Origin: Nitrosopumilales archaeon
GTDB taxonomy: Archaea > Thermoproteota > Nitrososphaeria > Nitrososphaerales > Nitrosopumilaceae
DNA: 64,000 nt
Assembly (NCBI GenBank): GCA_900299125.1
Contig: OMIR01000095.1
Coordinates: 1-64,000 of the forward strand
Direction of reading: 5' to 3'
Part shown: in pieces, positions 48,704 to 56,708 of the stretch
Layout: the number at the start of each line of letters is the position of its first letter
How positions within the stretch are numbered: the stretch's first letter is position 1
Made by a program: the position numbers and the translations under genes
The notes under the pieces: model-generated
Database searches by the model: none
The model's input: the letters and a program-made list of their open reading frames with translations, nothing else
What the model was told of the DNA's origin: nothing

Positions 48704-49213
48704 ATGAAGATAGCAGTAATTTCTGGCAGTCCGCGTAAACAAGCGTTAACACAAGTTATTATGAAATTCATTAATGATTATGTGAAATCAAAAAATTTAC
48801 AAACAAATTTCATAAATTTATCTGATGGTGCCGTAGATTTTTACAAAGGCTCCGACATTACTTATTCTACTACAACACTTCAGGCTGCAAAAGATATCAT
48901 GGATGCCGACGTTTGGTTAATTGGAACGCCAATTTATAACTCATTTTTTAGCGCTGCACTCAAAAATCTTTTTGAGCATGTAAATTACAAGCAGACAGAA
49001 GGCAAGGTAGCAGGACTTGTTATTTTGGCCTCAAGCCAGATAGGTTTTACGGATGTCCAAACAATGCTTACCCAGCTCATGTCGTATTTTAGAGTAGTAA
49101 CAAATCCCAAGGCAGTCTTTATGACAGTGGATCAAATTAAAGATGGAACGATTAATGAAGAAAGTAAAATTAGACTTAAAGAACTCGTCGATGAAACATT
49201 ACTTTTGGCTTAG
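48704..49213 (+). CDS. NADPH-dependent FMN reductase (flavodoxin fold)
   Basis: 169 residues: ISGSPRKQALTQVIM (about 6-20) forms the FMN phosphate loop, WLIGTPIYNSFFSAALKNL (about 70-88) the second FMN-binding segment. The rest matches the SsuE/NADPH-dependent FMN reductase superfamily. Reduced flavin made here could serve BluB, encoded one tRNA upstream, which consumes FMNH2; that link is inference from position. The stop overlaps the convergent gene by 4 bp. Confidence 0.88.
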   Translation: MKIAVISGSPRKQALTQVIMKFINDYVKSKNLQTNFINLSDGAVDFYKGSDITYSTTTLQAAKDIMDADVWLIGTPIYNSFFSAALKNLFEHVNYKQTEGKVAGLVILASSQIGFTDVQTMLTQLMSYFRVVTNPKAVFMTVDQIKDGTINEESKIRLKELVDETLLLA

Positions 49214-49611
49214 GCAGAACTTGAAGCTGTAGGTAGATGAACTACCTTGAATATTTTGACAATATAATCCCCCTCAAATATTCTAGTCACCTTTGTACCA
49301 GTTACATCTCTTACTCGGAATTTGTATTCATATGAGCCGTCTTCTTTTACTGGAGTTTGTGCAAAATGAATCGGTTCACCATTTTTGAATATCTGAATTA
49401 TCACAGGATGGCCATCTACTGGACTTGCAACTTTGCCCTCTACAAACCCCCATGGCAGCTTGTTATTCTTAGGGGCAGAAAATGGTACAACTGTTTTTTC
49501 TATGCCAATTGAGGAATCAATTGGAGTTAGACTTGTTTGTGCAAATGCTGTGTTTACTGTTGTTACAGTAATCAAAAGTGCAATGACAGTAATGATTGCC
49601 TTAGCGAGCAT
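49210..49611 (-). CDS. Small secreted Ig-like protein
   Basis: 133 residues. Signal peptide (about 1-24, ending TAFAQ). Then one beta-sandwich domain (about 50-125: WGFVEGKVASPVDGHPVIIQ, then KEDGSYEYKFRVRDV, then FEGDYIVKIFKV) that looks like a carboxypeptidase-regulatory or Ig-like fold common in thaumarchaeal surface proteins. No Cys. No anchor at the C-terminus. Confidence 0.72.
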   Translation of the reverse strand: MLAKAIITVIALLITVTTVNTAFAQTSLTPIDSSIGIEKTVVPFSAPKNNKLPWGFVEGKVASPVDGHPVIIQIFKNGEPIHFAQTPVKEDGSYEYKFRVRDVTGTKVTRIFEGDYIVKIFKVVHLPTASSSA

Positions 49612-49653
49612 TAAAATTTTTTTACCAAAGTCAAATATTAAGATGACGTATTA

Positions 49654-49776
49654 ATGATATGTGTGGAACAACTAAACGATGGCTGCATTTGCAAGTGTCA
49701 CTATGGTGGCGCAATTAGCTGTCCAGGATGTAAGAAAAATCACCGCGGCGCTAAGAGCTGCAATCATTGTAATTGA
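49654..49776 (+). CDS. Cys-rich zinc-binding microprotein (40 aa)
   Basis: Frame from ATG 49654 with eight Cys and two central His: DGCICKCHYGGAISCPGCKK followed by HRGAKSCNHCN. C-x-C-x-C and C-x2-C pairs with a final C-x2-C fit one or two zinc knuckles. The density of Cys codons in 40 residues excludes chance in practice. The stop is directly adjacent to the stop of the convergent membrane gene. A GTG at 49663 is an alternative start. Confidence 0.7.
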   Translation: MICVEQLNDGCICKCHYGGAISCPGCKKNHRGAKSCNHCN

Positions 49777-50223
49777 TCATCTTTTCTTTGCAGCTATAGC
49801 CTTTAGATTTGCTAACTCTGCTTTGAGTCCCTCAATTTGTACTAAAGTTTCCAAGTTTGCAATCTGATGTCGCATTCTATTAATTTCATCATCCTTGAGC
49901 TTTACTTCATCTTTTAATTCATTTAATTCCCGTGTAAATGAGGCACGAAATCTATCCAACTCTTGCATAGATATACTTGCAATACTATCTAGCTTTTTTT
50001 TTTCGATATCAGCATGTTCAACGTGACCATGTTCACCATGTTTTCCAACATAATCAGCACTTTTTTGTGCCAAATAGCAGATTGCTACTAAAAACCAAGT
50101 CACTATAACAGATACTAGTAGAAGTTGATTCAAAGCAGCAGGCATGTAAAAGTACATACCGGATAAAAACACTGCAAAGCAAGCAGTCACTACAGTTGCA
50201 AGATGGTTACGTAGATAACCCAT
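49777..50223 (-). CDS. Membrane protein with C-terminal coiled coil
   Basis: 148 residues. Two membrane helices (about 9-28 and 34-52), a His-rich stretch (GKHGEHGHVEHADIE, about 61-75) that might bind metal, and a cytosolic coiled coil (about 76-145, RELNELKDEVKLKDDEINRM). Family unknown. The layout resembles small scaffold or tether proteins. Confidence 0.7.
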   Translation of the reverse strand: MGYLRNHLATVVTACFAVFLSGMYFYMPAALNQLLLVSVIVTWFLVAICYLAQKSADYVGKHGEHGHVEHADIEKKKLDSIASISMQELDRFRASFTRELNELKDEVKLKDDEINRMRHQIANLETLVQIEGLKAELANLKAIAAKKR

Positions 50224-50295
50224 GAATTTGATCTAAAAATGTCGAATATAACGTTAATGCTAATTTTTAATAATAAAAAGAAAAAATGAACGATT

Positions 50296-50535
50296 TTATT
50301 CGTCTTTTTCTGTTACGGATAATTCTTGCGGTACTTCGGATTGTAAAATTTTTATTTTTGTGAGAAGCTCATTTCTGAGATCGCGTGCAACCCTTCGTAC
50401 TGTTGGTCTTGGAACACCCAATTCTTCAACAACTTTACTGTAAATGTCCTGCTTGTCAGTTAGTCCTTTCTCAAGGTAGGTATTGATTGCTGCTTTGATA
50501 ACGGTGCTCTGATTTGTACGATTCACAGATTCCAA
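50296..50535 (-). CDS. Small helix-turn-helix protein
   Basis: 79 residues. The core KGLTDKQDIYSKVVEELGVP-RPTVRRVARDLRNEL (about 23-58) is a clear helix-turn-helix, followed by an acidic tail. The start is TTG 50535 (or GTG 50526); CTTATATAG on the minus strand lies about 24-32 nt before it, suggesting a leaderless message. Probably a DNA-binding regulator or chromatin-associated protein; the R-P-T-V-R-R-V recognition helix is strongly basic. Confidence 0.75.
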   Translation of the reverse strand: MESVNRTNQSTVIKAAINTYLEKGLTDKQDIYSKVVEELGVPRPTVRRVARDLRNELLTKIKILQSEVPQELSVTEKDE

Positions 50536-50744
50536 TTTTTCTCGATCTATATAAGACTACACTTGGAAAAAATAGTATCTTAACAAACACAGTAATTAAT
50601 GACATTGTCTTCATATTTTAGAAATACTTCTCAAAAATATCTAATCTGATTACATTCTGAAATATGAAATTAAAATATTTACAAAATAATTTCTAAATTA
50701 TTCAATAGCAAGACTCTTATGCTCAAGTATGAATCGTGGTTTAA

Positions 50745-51224
50745 TTGACCAATGCAACTATAGAAACTAATTTCGGAAAAATCATATTTAAATTACTTCC
50801 AGAGCTTGCTCCAGAACACGTTAGAAACTTTATCAAACTTGCACAGTCTGGATTTTATGATGGTACACTTTTTCATAGAATTATTCCTGGATTCATGATT
50901 CAGGGAGGAGATCCAAATACCAAAAACTCTGACAAGTCAAAATGGGGAATGGGAGGACCTGGATACACTATCAAGGCAGAGTTTAACAAACGCTCACATC
51001 TAAGAGGCATAGTCTCTATGGCTAGAGCCATGGTTCCAAACAGCGCAGGCTCACAATTCTTTATTGTTACCTCAGATAGTACATTTTTGGACAATCAATA
51101 CACCGTATTTGGTGAGGTCTTGGAAGGAATGAATATTGCTGATCAAATTGTAAGCCAACAAAGAGACAGAAATGACTGCCCTCTGCAAGAAATTCGAATG
51201 GCTAAAGTCACCATTTCTGAGTGA
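50745..51224 (+). CDS. ppiA: Cyclophilin-type peptidyl-prolyl isomerase
   Basis: 159-residue single-domain cytosolic cyclophilin: APEHVRNFIKL, FHRIIPGFMIQGGDP (catalytic Arg and Phe), GIVSMARAMVPNSAGSQFFI, and FLDNQYTVFGEVLEGM. It is the soluble counterpart of the membrane-bound cyclophilin at 16078-17643. The start is TTG 50745. The stop overlaps the GTG that could begin the next gene. Confidence 0.95.
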   Translation: MTNATIETNFGKIIFKLLPELAPEHVRNFIKLAQSGFYDGTLFHRIIPGFMIQGGDPNTKNSDKSKWGMGGPGYTIKAEFNKRSHLRGIVSMARAMVPNSAGSQFFIVTSDSTFLDNQYTVFGEVLEGMNIADQIVSQQRDRNDCPLQEIRMAKVTISE

Positions 51225-51226
51225 TT

Positions 51227-52114
51227 ATGAGACTAATTTTTGCACTATTATTACTAGTCGGATTACTTACATCCTCAGCACTTGCCCAAGAAATCAAAAT
51301 TGGTGATCCAGCCGATCAGGTCGTATCGGTAAGGATTTCAGAAAATGGAGAAGCTCATGTAACGCATACTGTTAAAAAAACAAACTCTCCTAAGCAAGTT
51401 GAATTACTATCACCTGATTTTACAAATTTTTCTATTAAAGATGATAATGGTACGGAACCAACATATGCAAACACGAACGGTAAAAATTCAGGAATTGTTT
51501 TATTTCCCACAAATAACGATGTTACAATCGAGTATGACATTAATGACATAATTCAGGAAAATAATGGTTTATGGACATTGGATTATCTGTATCTTGCTGA
51601 CACTGCGTTTTTCCTACCGGATAAAGTGGATTTATTCTACGTTAATGGTAATTTGATCAAATTAGGCGAAAAAAAAGGATTCATATGTCATGGTTGCCAA
51701 GTGAAACTCCAATACGAACTAGCTCCGACTATAATTAAAAAGCAAGTTACTTGGGAAGGAAAAACTTTTGATGTCCAAATTATAACTCAGACAAAAATCT
51801 CAGAACTTACTTTAGATCAACCAAACAAAACTCTTAGCATTGATGTTGCAGAGCCCAACAAATACATCACATTAATAATTCCGAGAGATTTATTGTGGAA
51901 TCCATACGAAGTCTCACTTAATGATAAATTAATAAAAAAACAAGAGAGAGTTGATCAAGATAATTACGTTTGGTTACATCTAAATCCTGAAGAGAAGGGT
52001 ATTCTCAAAATTCAAGGCGTATCTGTCGTCCCAGAATTTCCACTAACTACTGTATTGATATTAAGTGCTGCAATGAGTATTATTGTTTATACGGCTAGAT
52101 TCAATCGCCACTAG
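51227..52114 (+). CDS. Surface protein with sensor-type beta domain and PEFP-like C-terminal anchor
   Basis: 295 residues from ATG 51227. Signal peptide (about 1-20, ending ALAQE). A beta domain (about 28-165: VVSVRISENGEAHVTHTVKK ... VTIEYDINDIIQENNGLWTL) matches the layout of the sensor in the regulator at 34381-35601. A second beta domain follows. At the end, VPEFPLTTVLILSAAMSIIV plus a basic tail resembles the PEF/PEFG-CTERM signals processed by archaeosortases. It overlaps the preceding cyclophilin at an alternative GTG (51221). Confidence 0.78.
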   Translation: MRLIFALLLLVGLLTSSALAQEIKIGDPADQVVSVRISENGEAHVTHTVKKTNSPKQVELLSPDFTNFSIKDDNGTEPTYANTNGKNSGIVLFPTNNDVTIEYDINDIIQENNGLWTLDYLYLADTAFFLPDKVDLFYVNGNLIKLGEKKGFICHGCQVKLQYELAPTIIKKQVTWEGKTFDVQIITQTKISELTLDQPNKTLSIDVAEPNKYITLIIPRDLLWNPYEVSLNDKLIKKQERVDQDNYVWLHLNPEEKGILKIQGVSVVPEFPLTTVLILSAAMSIIVYTARFNRH

Positions 52115-52268
52115 ACCCACACGAGCAGAACCCATATTCATCAATTCTAACATTACATATGGGGCACTTTTCTCCATAATCTACTTCCCAAGGTTCCTTT
52201 CCAAATAATTTGAAATGATCATCAATTTCTAAAGGAATTATTCTTTTTTTATTCAATGTTATTTCCAA
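52101..52268 (-). CDS. Zinc-ribbon microprotein (55 aa)
   Basis: Minus-strand frame from TTG 52268, 55 residues ending YGEKCPICNVRIDEYGFCSC-GSSGD. C-x2-C and C-x-C make a four-Cys zinc ribbon. The stop overlaps the convergent surface-protein gene by 14 bp. No ATG in frame, hence the TTG start; a second TTG lies four codons later. It is similar in style to the 62-residue zinc protein just to its right. Confidence 0.6.
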   Translation of the reverse strand: MEITLNKKRIIPLEIDDHFKLFGKEPWEVDYGEKCPICNVRIDEYGFCSCGSSGD

Positions 52269-52327
52269 TACATTTTCATATAATAATGTGAGTCAGAATT
52301 ATTAATGCAAGCTACTTTTTTCAATCC

Positions 52328-52516
52328 ATGAAATGCGAATGCGGTTGTCACTGTATCAAATGTAAAAGTAACCACCTTGAATCATTCCAAATAGGAGAAA
52401 AAGAATCAGACGGATATTTTGACATGCACCATACTTGTCATGAATGTAATACTCATTTTGATCACCTAGATGGAACTATTTTTAAGAAATGCAATATTTG
52501 TAACTATTCTAGTTGA
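52328..52516 (+). CDS. Cys/His-rich zinc-binding protein (62 aa)
   Basis: 62 residues with nine Cys and six His: MKCECGCHCIKCKSNHLESF, HHTCHECNTHFDHL and FKKCNICNYSS. It probably holds two zinc sites. The C-terminal CxxC pairs form a ribbon. The stop overlaps the convergent gene by 8 bp. It lies back-to-back with another zinc-ribbon microprotein (gap 59 bp). Confidence 0.72.
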   Translation: MKCECGCHCIKCKSNHLESFQIGEKESDGYFDMHHTCHECNTHFDHLDGTIFKKCNICNYSS

Positions 52517-52985
52517 ACAATACTTTTTGATAAAAAGTTTTTTTTTGTTTTGAGCTCTTTTCTAACTCTCTCTTAAATGCCATCTTTGCCAATATCTTTG
52601 ATACTGCAAGTGGACTAGCTATCATTCCATGATAAAGCAACTGCTCTACAGTCTCAGATACAGTTCTCGGTTTGGAAAAAAATCCATCAAATTCAAGCTC
52701 CTCAATTTTACTGGGTAATTCATCTGCTGAAACAGGTCTTGGAGGAGTAAATTCTGGCTCGTGAACCTCTGCGTCTTTAAGAATACTGAGGTAGTCATGG
52801 CCTGATTCGTTATTGGCGTCGAGTTTTTGATTCGTTGGTGCCAAACTCTCAATTTTTGGAGCATTTTCTTGTAACCTAAACGCCAAATCTGCAATTACTT
52901 GAGATGCGGTATCGTTATCAATGTAAAAGTCACGGGAATCAATTTCAATTTCATTTGAACCGATTCTGATTCTAATCTTAGCCAT
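52509..52985 (-). CDS. 158-residue protein, N-terminal module shared with origin-adjacent protein
   Basis: The N-terminus MAKIRIRIGSNEIEIDSRDF resembles that of the 128-residue protein at 9838-10224. The middle is acidic, Pro-rich and likely disordered (about 40-100). The C-terminal part (about 105-155, KPRTVSETVEQLLYHGMIAS then KILAKMAFKREL) is helical and basic. No recognised family. ATG at 52985. Confidence 0.7.
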   Translation of the reverse strand: MAKIRIRIGSNEIEIDSRDFYIDNDTASQVIADLAFRLQENAPKIESLAPTNQKLDANNESGHDYLSILKDAEVHEPEFTPPRPVSADELPSKIEELEFDGFFSKPRTVSETVEQLLYHGMIASPLAVSKILAKMAFKRELEKSSKQKKTFYQKVLFN

Positions 52986-53118
52986 CTACTCCACTTCTCA
53001 TCATATTTGATTTATCTTGTAAGCTTAATAGAACTCAAAGAATCGATCAAAACTTTTACACACCTTATGATAAAATTTTTGGCATCTTGCCAAAAAAGCC
53101 GATTTTTGATAACTGAGC

Positions 53119-53562
53119 ATGGTCAATAAAACGATCACACTAGTATTGTTACTATCTGCAATTCTAGTATTCGGGTATAGCCAATACGCTTCAGCCTTGC
53201 AAATTAATGCCAAAATTTTACAGAATAATCTTATTCAAAAGTCCGAAAATAACGCACGTTATAATTTACAACTCGAATTCAATAATCCTTCATTATTGTT
53301 TCTTACAGCAGGAAAAACAGAATTCACAATTATTTCCGATGATAAGATAATTGGAAAAGGCCAATTAGATGCGTTCTCTTTACCAGCACTAGGTACAGCA
53401 ACTACCGATGGAGTTTGGATCAAGGATCAGTCGGCATCTGAAAACTCGCAGATAAAAATCTCTGGTATTACTAAATACCAACTACTTTTCACATCTGTTG
53501 ATTTGCCCTTTACTTACTATCCATCCTATGAACAGAATAGGAAATTTATAGCAGACTCATAA
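53119..53562 (+). CDS. Secreted LEA14-like protein
   Basis: 147 residues. Signal peptide or anchor (about 1-26, ending YASALQ), then one beta domain with the strand order of the LEA14-like protein at 47200-47694 (ARYNLQLEFNNPSLLFLTAG, FTIISDDKIIGKGQLDAFSL). Probably a paralogue. It is followed 10 bp later by the PfkB kinase gene. Confidence 0.7.
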   Translation: MVNKTITLVLLLSAILVFGYSQYASALQINAKILQNNLIQKSENNARYNLQLEFNNPSLLFLTAGKTEFTIISDDKIIGKGQLDAFSLPALGTATTDGVWIKDQSASENSQIKISGITKYQLLFTSVDLPFTYYPSYEQNRKFIADS

Positions 53563-53572
53563 AGTCGCTTTA

Positions 53573-54466
53573 TTGCTTACAGTTTTTGGTTCAACTGCAC
53601 TAGATACGATACGAACCCCTGACAGAGTACTAAAGAATGTCTTGGGTGGTGCAGCAACGTTTGCAGGAATTTCTGCAAGTTTTTTTGTAAACACTGGACT
53701 AATTGCAGTTGTTGGAACCGACTTTCCAAAAAAATATCACAAAATTTTAAAAAAACACCTTGATCTCAAAGGACTTGCTATCCATAAGGGTAAGACATTT
53801 CGGTATGACGGAAGCTACGATGAAACATTATCAACGAGAACTACAAACAAGACCGAGCTAAATGTCTTAGGTTCTTTCCAACCAGTAGTACCAGAACGTT
53901 ATAGAAAATCCAAATTTGTTTATCTAGCAAATAACGACCCTGATCAGAATACAAAAATTTTACGTGAATTTGATAACGTAAAGTTTTCAATGTGTGATAC
54001 TATAGAATTTTGGATAAAATCCAAACGTAATTCAGTAATCAAAATGATAGGTTCCGTTGATGCAGTAGTCATTAATGATGAAGAAGCAAAACTTCTCACC
54101 AAAGAACATAATCTCATTAAATGTGCAAAAAAAATGATGTCTTGGGGAGCAAAGTATGTTATTATCAAAAAGGGCGAACATGGCTCTCTGTTATTTTTTG
54201 ATGATGTTATTTTCCCATCTGTAGCATTCTCTCTAGAAGACATTGTGGATCCTACGGGTGCGGGTGATTCCTTTGCGGGGGCGATGATTGGGTACTTGGC
54301 AAGTAAAAACTCCATAAAACTATCTGAGATAAAAAAGGCAGTAGTATATGGAAACGTCATGGGTTCCTTTGCAGTTGAAAAGTATGGCTTAGCTGGACTA
54401 ACCAGTTTATCTAAAACCATGATTCAGAATAGAATCAGAAAATATCAATCGATGACAGATTTCTGA
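53573..54466 (+). CDS. PfkB-family sugar or nucleoside kinase
   Basis: 297 residues of the ribokinase fold: LGGAATFAGISASFF (about 23-37) replaces the usual GG N-terminal motif, and DPTGAGDSFAGAMIGYL (about 223-239) holds the anion hole and catalytic Asp. Substrate not deducible: ribose, fructose or nucleosides are all possible. The start is TTG 53573. In the same direction as the upstream LEA-like gene. Confidence 0.85.
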   Translation: MLTVFGSTALDTIRTPDRVLKNVLGGAATFAGISASFFVNTGLIAVVGTDFPKKYHKILKKHLDLKGLAIHKGKTFRYDGSYDETLSTRTTNKTELNVLGSFQPVVPERYRKSKFVYLANNDPDQNTKILREFDNVKFSMCDTIEFWIKSKRNSVIKMIGSVDAVVINDEEAKLLTKEHNLIKCAKKMMSWGAKYVIIKKGEHGSLLFFDDVIFPSVAFSLEDIVDPTGAGDSFAGAMIGYLASKNSIKLSEIKKAVVYGNVMGSFAVEKYGLAGLTSLSKTMIQNRIRKYQSMTDF

Positions 54467-54500
54467 AAGGTTATCTAGCAGATCAATCCGTAAATTTCTG

Positions 54501-54830
54501 ATGGATAGACTAGATGAGATATTTTCAATGCAAAAAGGACTCTCTGAAATGATGAATCTAGATAGATATCCAAAGGATTCAGAAGGTCGTGTTTCCGCTT
54601 TATCAACAGCCATTATTCATGAAGCAGTTGAACTACAGCGTACAACTAATTGGAAATGGTGGAAAAAACCGACCCCGTTTAACAAGGATGAAGCAAAAGA
54701 GGAACTAATTGATATTTGGCATTTTGTTGTTCAAGCATCTCTTGAATTAAACCTAACTCCAGATGATATTGTCTCTGAATATAGAAAGAAAAATGAAATT
54801 AATCGAATCAGACAGAAAAATGGATATTAA
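54501..54830 (+). CDS. All-alpha dUTPase-like NTP pyrophosphohydrolase
   Basis: 109 residues matching the dimeric dUTPase (MazG-related) fold: LDEIFSMQKGLSEMM, HEAVELQRTTNWKWWKKP (about 40-57, metal-binding Glu and base pocket) and AKEELIDIWHFVVQASLELN (about 69-88, E-E-L-x-D metal site), ending NRIRQKNGY. It removes pyrophosphate from dUTP to keep uracil out of DNA. It lies 34 bp after the kinase gene. Confidence 0.85.
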   Translation: MDRLDEIFSMQKGLSEMMNLDRYPKDSEGRVSALSTAIIHEAVELQRTTNWKWWKKPTPFNKDEAKEELIDIWHFVVQASLELNLTPDDIVSEYRKKNEINRIRQKNGY

Positions 54831-54946
54831 ATTATAATCTCTTGTGAATTATTTTTCGTAATAACACTTTGAGATTCTAAAGATTTTAAAATTATATTTT
54901 CATGAATAGGAAATACCTTTTGATTTCTTTATACAAAATTCACTAT

Positions 54947-56026
54947 TCATAATGATTTGATTATTTTAGCAGTAGTTTGCAAGTGTTTATGTGTGACTTG
55001 AGGTTGTACTGGTAAAGATAAAACACTTTTTGCAGCCCATTCCGTAATCGGTAAACTTTTTTTCTTATCATAATACGGCGTTTTATGAATAGGTGTACCA
55101 TAATACACTGTTGCACCAATATCGTTTTCATTTAGAATTTTTGAGATCTTGTCTCTATTTTTACTAGATATGGTATACAGATACCAGTTCACTTTTTCTT
55201 GTTTTCTTGGAGCTGGTAATGTCACATCAGCACCAGAAAGTAACTCGGTCAAAATCCTGGCGTTATTTTCTCGTTTCTTTAAAAATCCTGGCAGTTTTTT
55301 CATTTGTACCTTGGCAATTGCAGCATTAATTTCAGGCAATCTCAAGTTCAATCCCAATATTCTAGTGTCATAACCATACACCATTCCATGATTTCTAATC
55401 ATTAGTAATTTATCACGTAGTTTTTCATCTGATGTAGAAATAATTCCACCCTCACCAGAAGTCATAACCTTTGCTGCATAGAGACTAAAGCAACCAAGTT
55501 CCGAGAATGTTCCAGTTTGTTTTCCTCTATATGAGGAACCTAACGACTGACATGCATCTTCAATTATCGGAATATGGTGCTTTTGTGCAATTTCTGAAAT
55601 CTCATCAATATAGGCAACATTTCCATACAAATGAACTGGCATAATCGCCTTGGTTTTTTTAGTTATTTTCTTACGCAAATCATCCGTATCAATTGTAAAA
55701 TTATCACGTCTGATATCTACAAAGACAGGTTTTGCGCCAACTGAAACTACCGAGTTAGCCGTCGCTACAAATGTAAATGATGGTAGTAACACTTCATCTC
55801 CAGATTTAATATTAAGAGCATATAGAGAAGCTTGCAAGGCTGCAGTTCCTGAATTTACCGCAATAGCGTACTTTGATTTTAAAAATGAACAAACTAGTTT
55901 CTCAAATTCCTGAACATTTGCTCCACCATCTTTTGCAGCTGATGTTAATGCGCCTTTTTTTATTACTGCGGCAACCTCGGAAATCTCCTCTTTACCTACT
56001 AGTGGCATATTTACTGGAATCTTCAC
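54947..56026 (-). CDS. DegT/DnrJ/EryC1/StrS-family sugar aminotransferase
   Basis: 359 residues, PLP fold type I. Opening MKIPVNMPLVGKEEISEVAA; cofactor loop NSGTAALQASLYAL (about 58-71); VHLYG and IEDACQSLGSSYRGK (Asp and Gln near PLP, about 154-169); the motif containing the Schiff-base Lys is CFSLYAAKVMTSGEGGI (about 179-195). Such enzymes make amino sugars for glycans or glycosylation of surface proteins. It stands alone in this window, so the glycan cannot be named. Confidence 0.9.
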   Translation of the reverse strand: MKIPVNMPLVGKEEISEVAAVIKKGALTSAAKDGGANVQEFEKLVCSFLKSKYAIAVNSGTAALQASLYALNIKSGDEVLLPSFTFVATANSVVSVGAKPVFVDIRRDNFTIDTDDLRKKITKKTKAIMPVHLYGNVAYIDEISEIAQKHHIPIIEDACQSLGSSYRGKQTGTFSELGCFSLYAAKVMTSGEGGIISTSDEKLRDKLLMIRNHGMVYGYDTRILGLNLRLPEINAAIAKVQMKKLPGFLKKRENNARILTELLSGADVTLPAPRKQEKVNWYLYTISSKNRDKISKILNENDIGATVYYGTPIHKTPYYDKKKSLPITEWAAKSVLSLPVQPQVTHKHLQTTAKIIKSL

Positions 56027-56110
56027 GGTTTCTGATTTTACATCATCAGTAATTAAACCTCATTCATAAATCAACAATTCTTATATTCACATCATAATTT
56101 TTGGCCATAG

Positions 56111-56677
56111 ATGCCATCACATCACCTGCAACAAACTGACTTAGCCTACAAAGTATACCTGTACATTTTTTACGCATGTGGATTTATGATGCTCTCAATT
56201 ATGGCCTATGGAACATGGGCTATGCTCAAAGAATGGAACGAAAATGGTACCTATGTGATGGGTGAGGTACTTGTAACAACAGAGTTTCCCTTTCCACATT
56301 TTGCAAAACTAATCACATGGCTTTTCTTTGCATGTATCATTGGATGGTATTGTGTTTCACGAATTGGATGGAAAAGAGCTGTAGGACTGCAATCTTGGCG
56401 AATGTCGTTATTACAACTAATGCTATTGGCATTTACCATAATTAATCTGTATGAAGTTTTGTATAATTTTACAATTCTCAACGCATTGATTGGTGCAGGT
56501 ACAGTAAATGGACACGTACCTGATATTGACAGATTAACGATTACATATCCTGATCAGAGCAGACCTTGGAATCTAATCTTTGCAACAAAAATTTTCCTAG
56601 TTGGATTTTTGATTTCAGCTCATGCGTTCTACTTGTCTACTAGACCACGAAAATCTAAAGAAGAACTTGAAACGTAA
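56111..56677 (+). CDS. Four-helix membrane protein, unknown
   Basis: 188 residues with four membrane helices (about 15-34, 60-80, 97-117, 155-175) and an outside loop with charged residues (VPDIDRLTITYPDQSRPWN). Helices 1-2 are linked by a long segment (LKEWNENGTYVMGEVLVTTE). No family recognised with certainty. Neighbours (aminotransferase upstream divergent, tyrS downstream) give no hint. Confidence 0.72.
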   Translation: MPSHHLQQTDLAYKVYLYIFYACGFMMLSIMAYGTWAMLKEWNENGTYVMGEVLVTTEFPFPHFAKLITWLFFACIIGWYCVSRIGWKRAVGLQSWRMSLLQLMLLAFTIINLYEVLYNFTILNALIGAGTVNGHVPDIDRLTITYPDQSRPWNLIFATKIFLVGFLISAHAFYLSTRPRKSKEELET

Positions 56678-56708
56678 CTTTATAGGATTATAGTCAAGAC
56701 AAATATCG

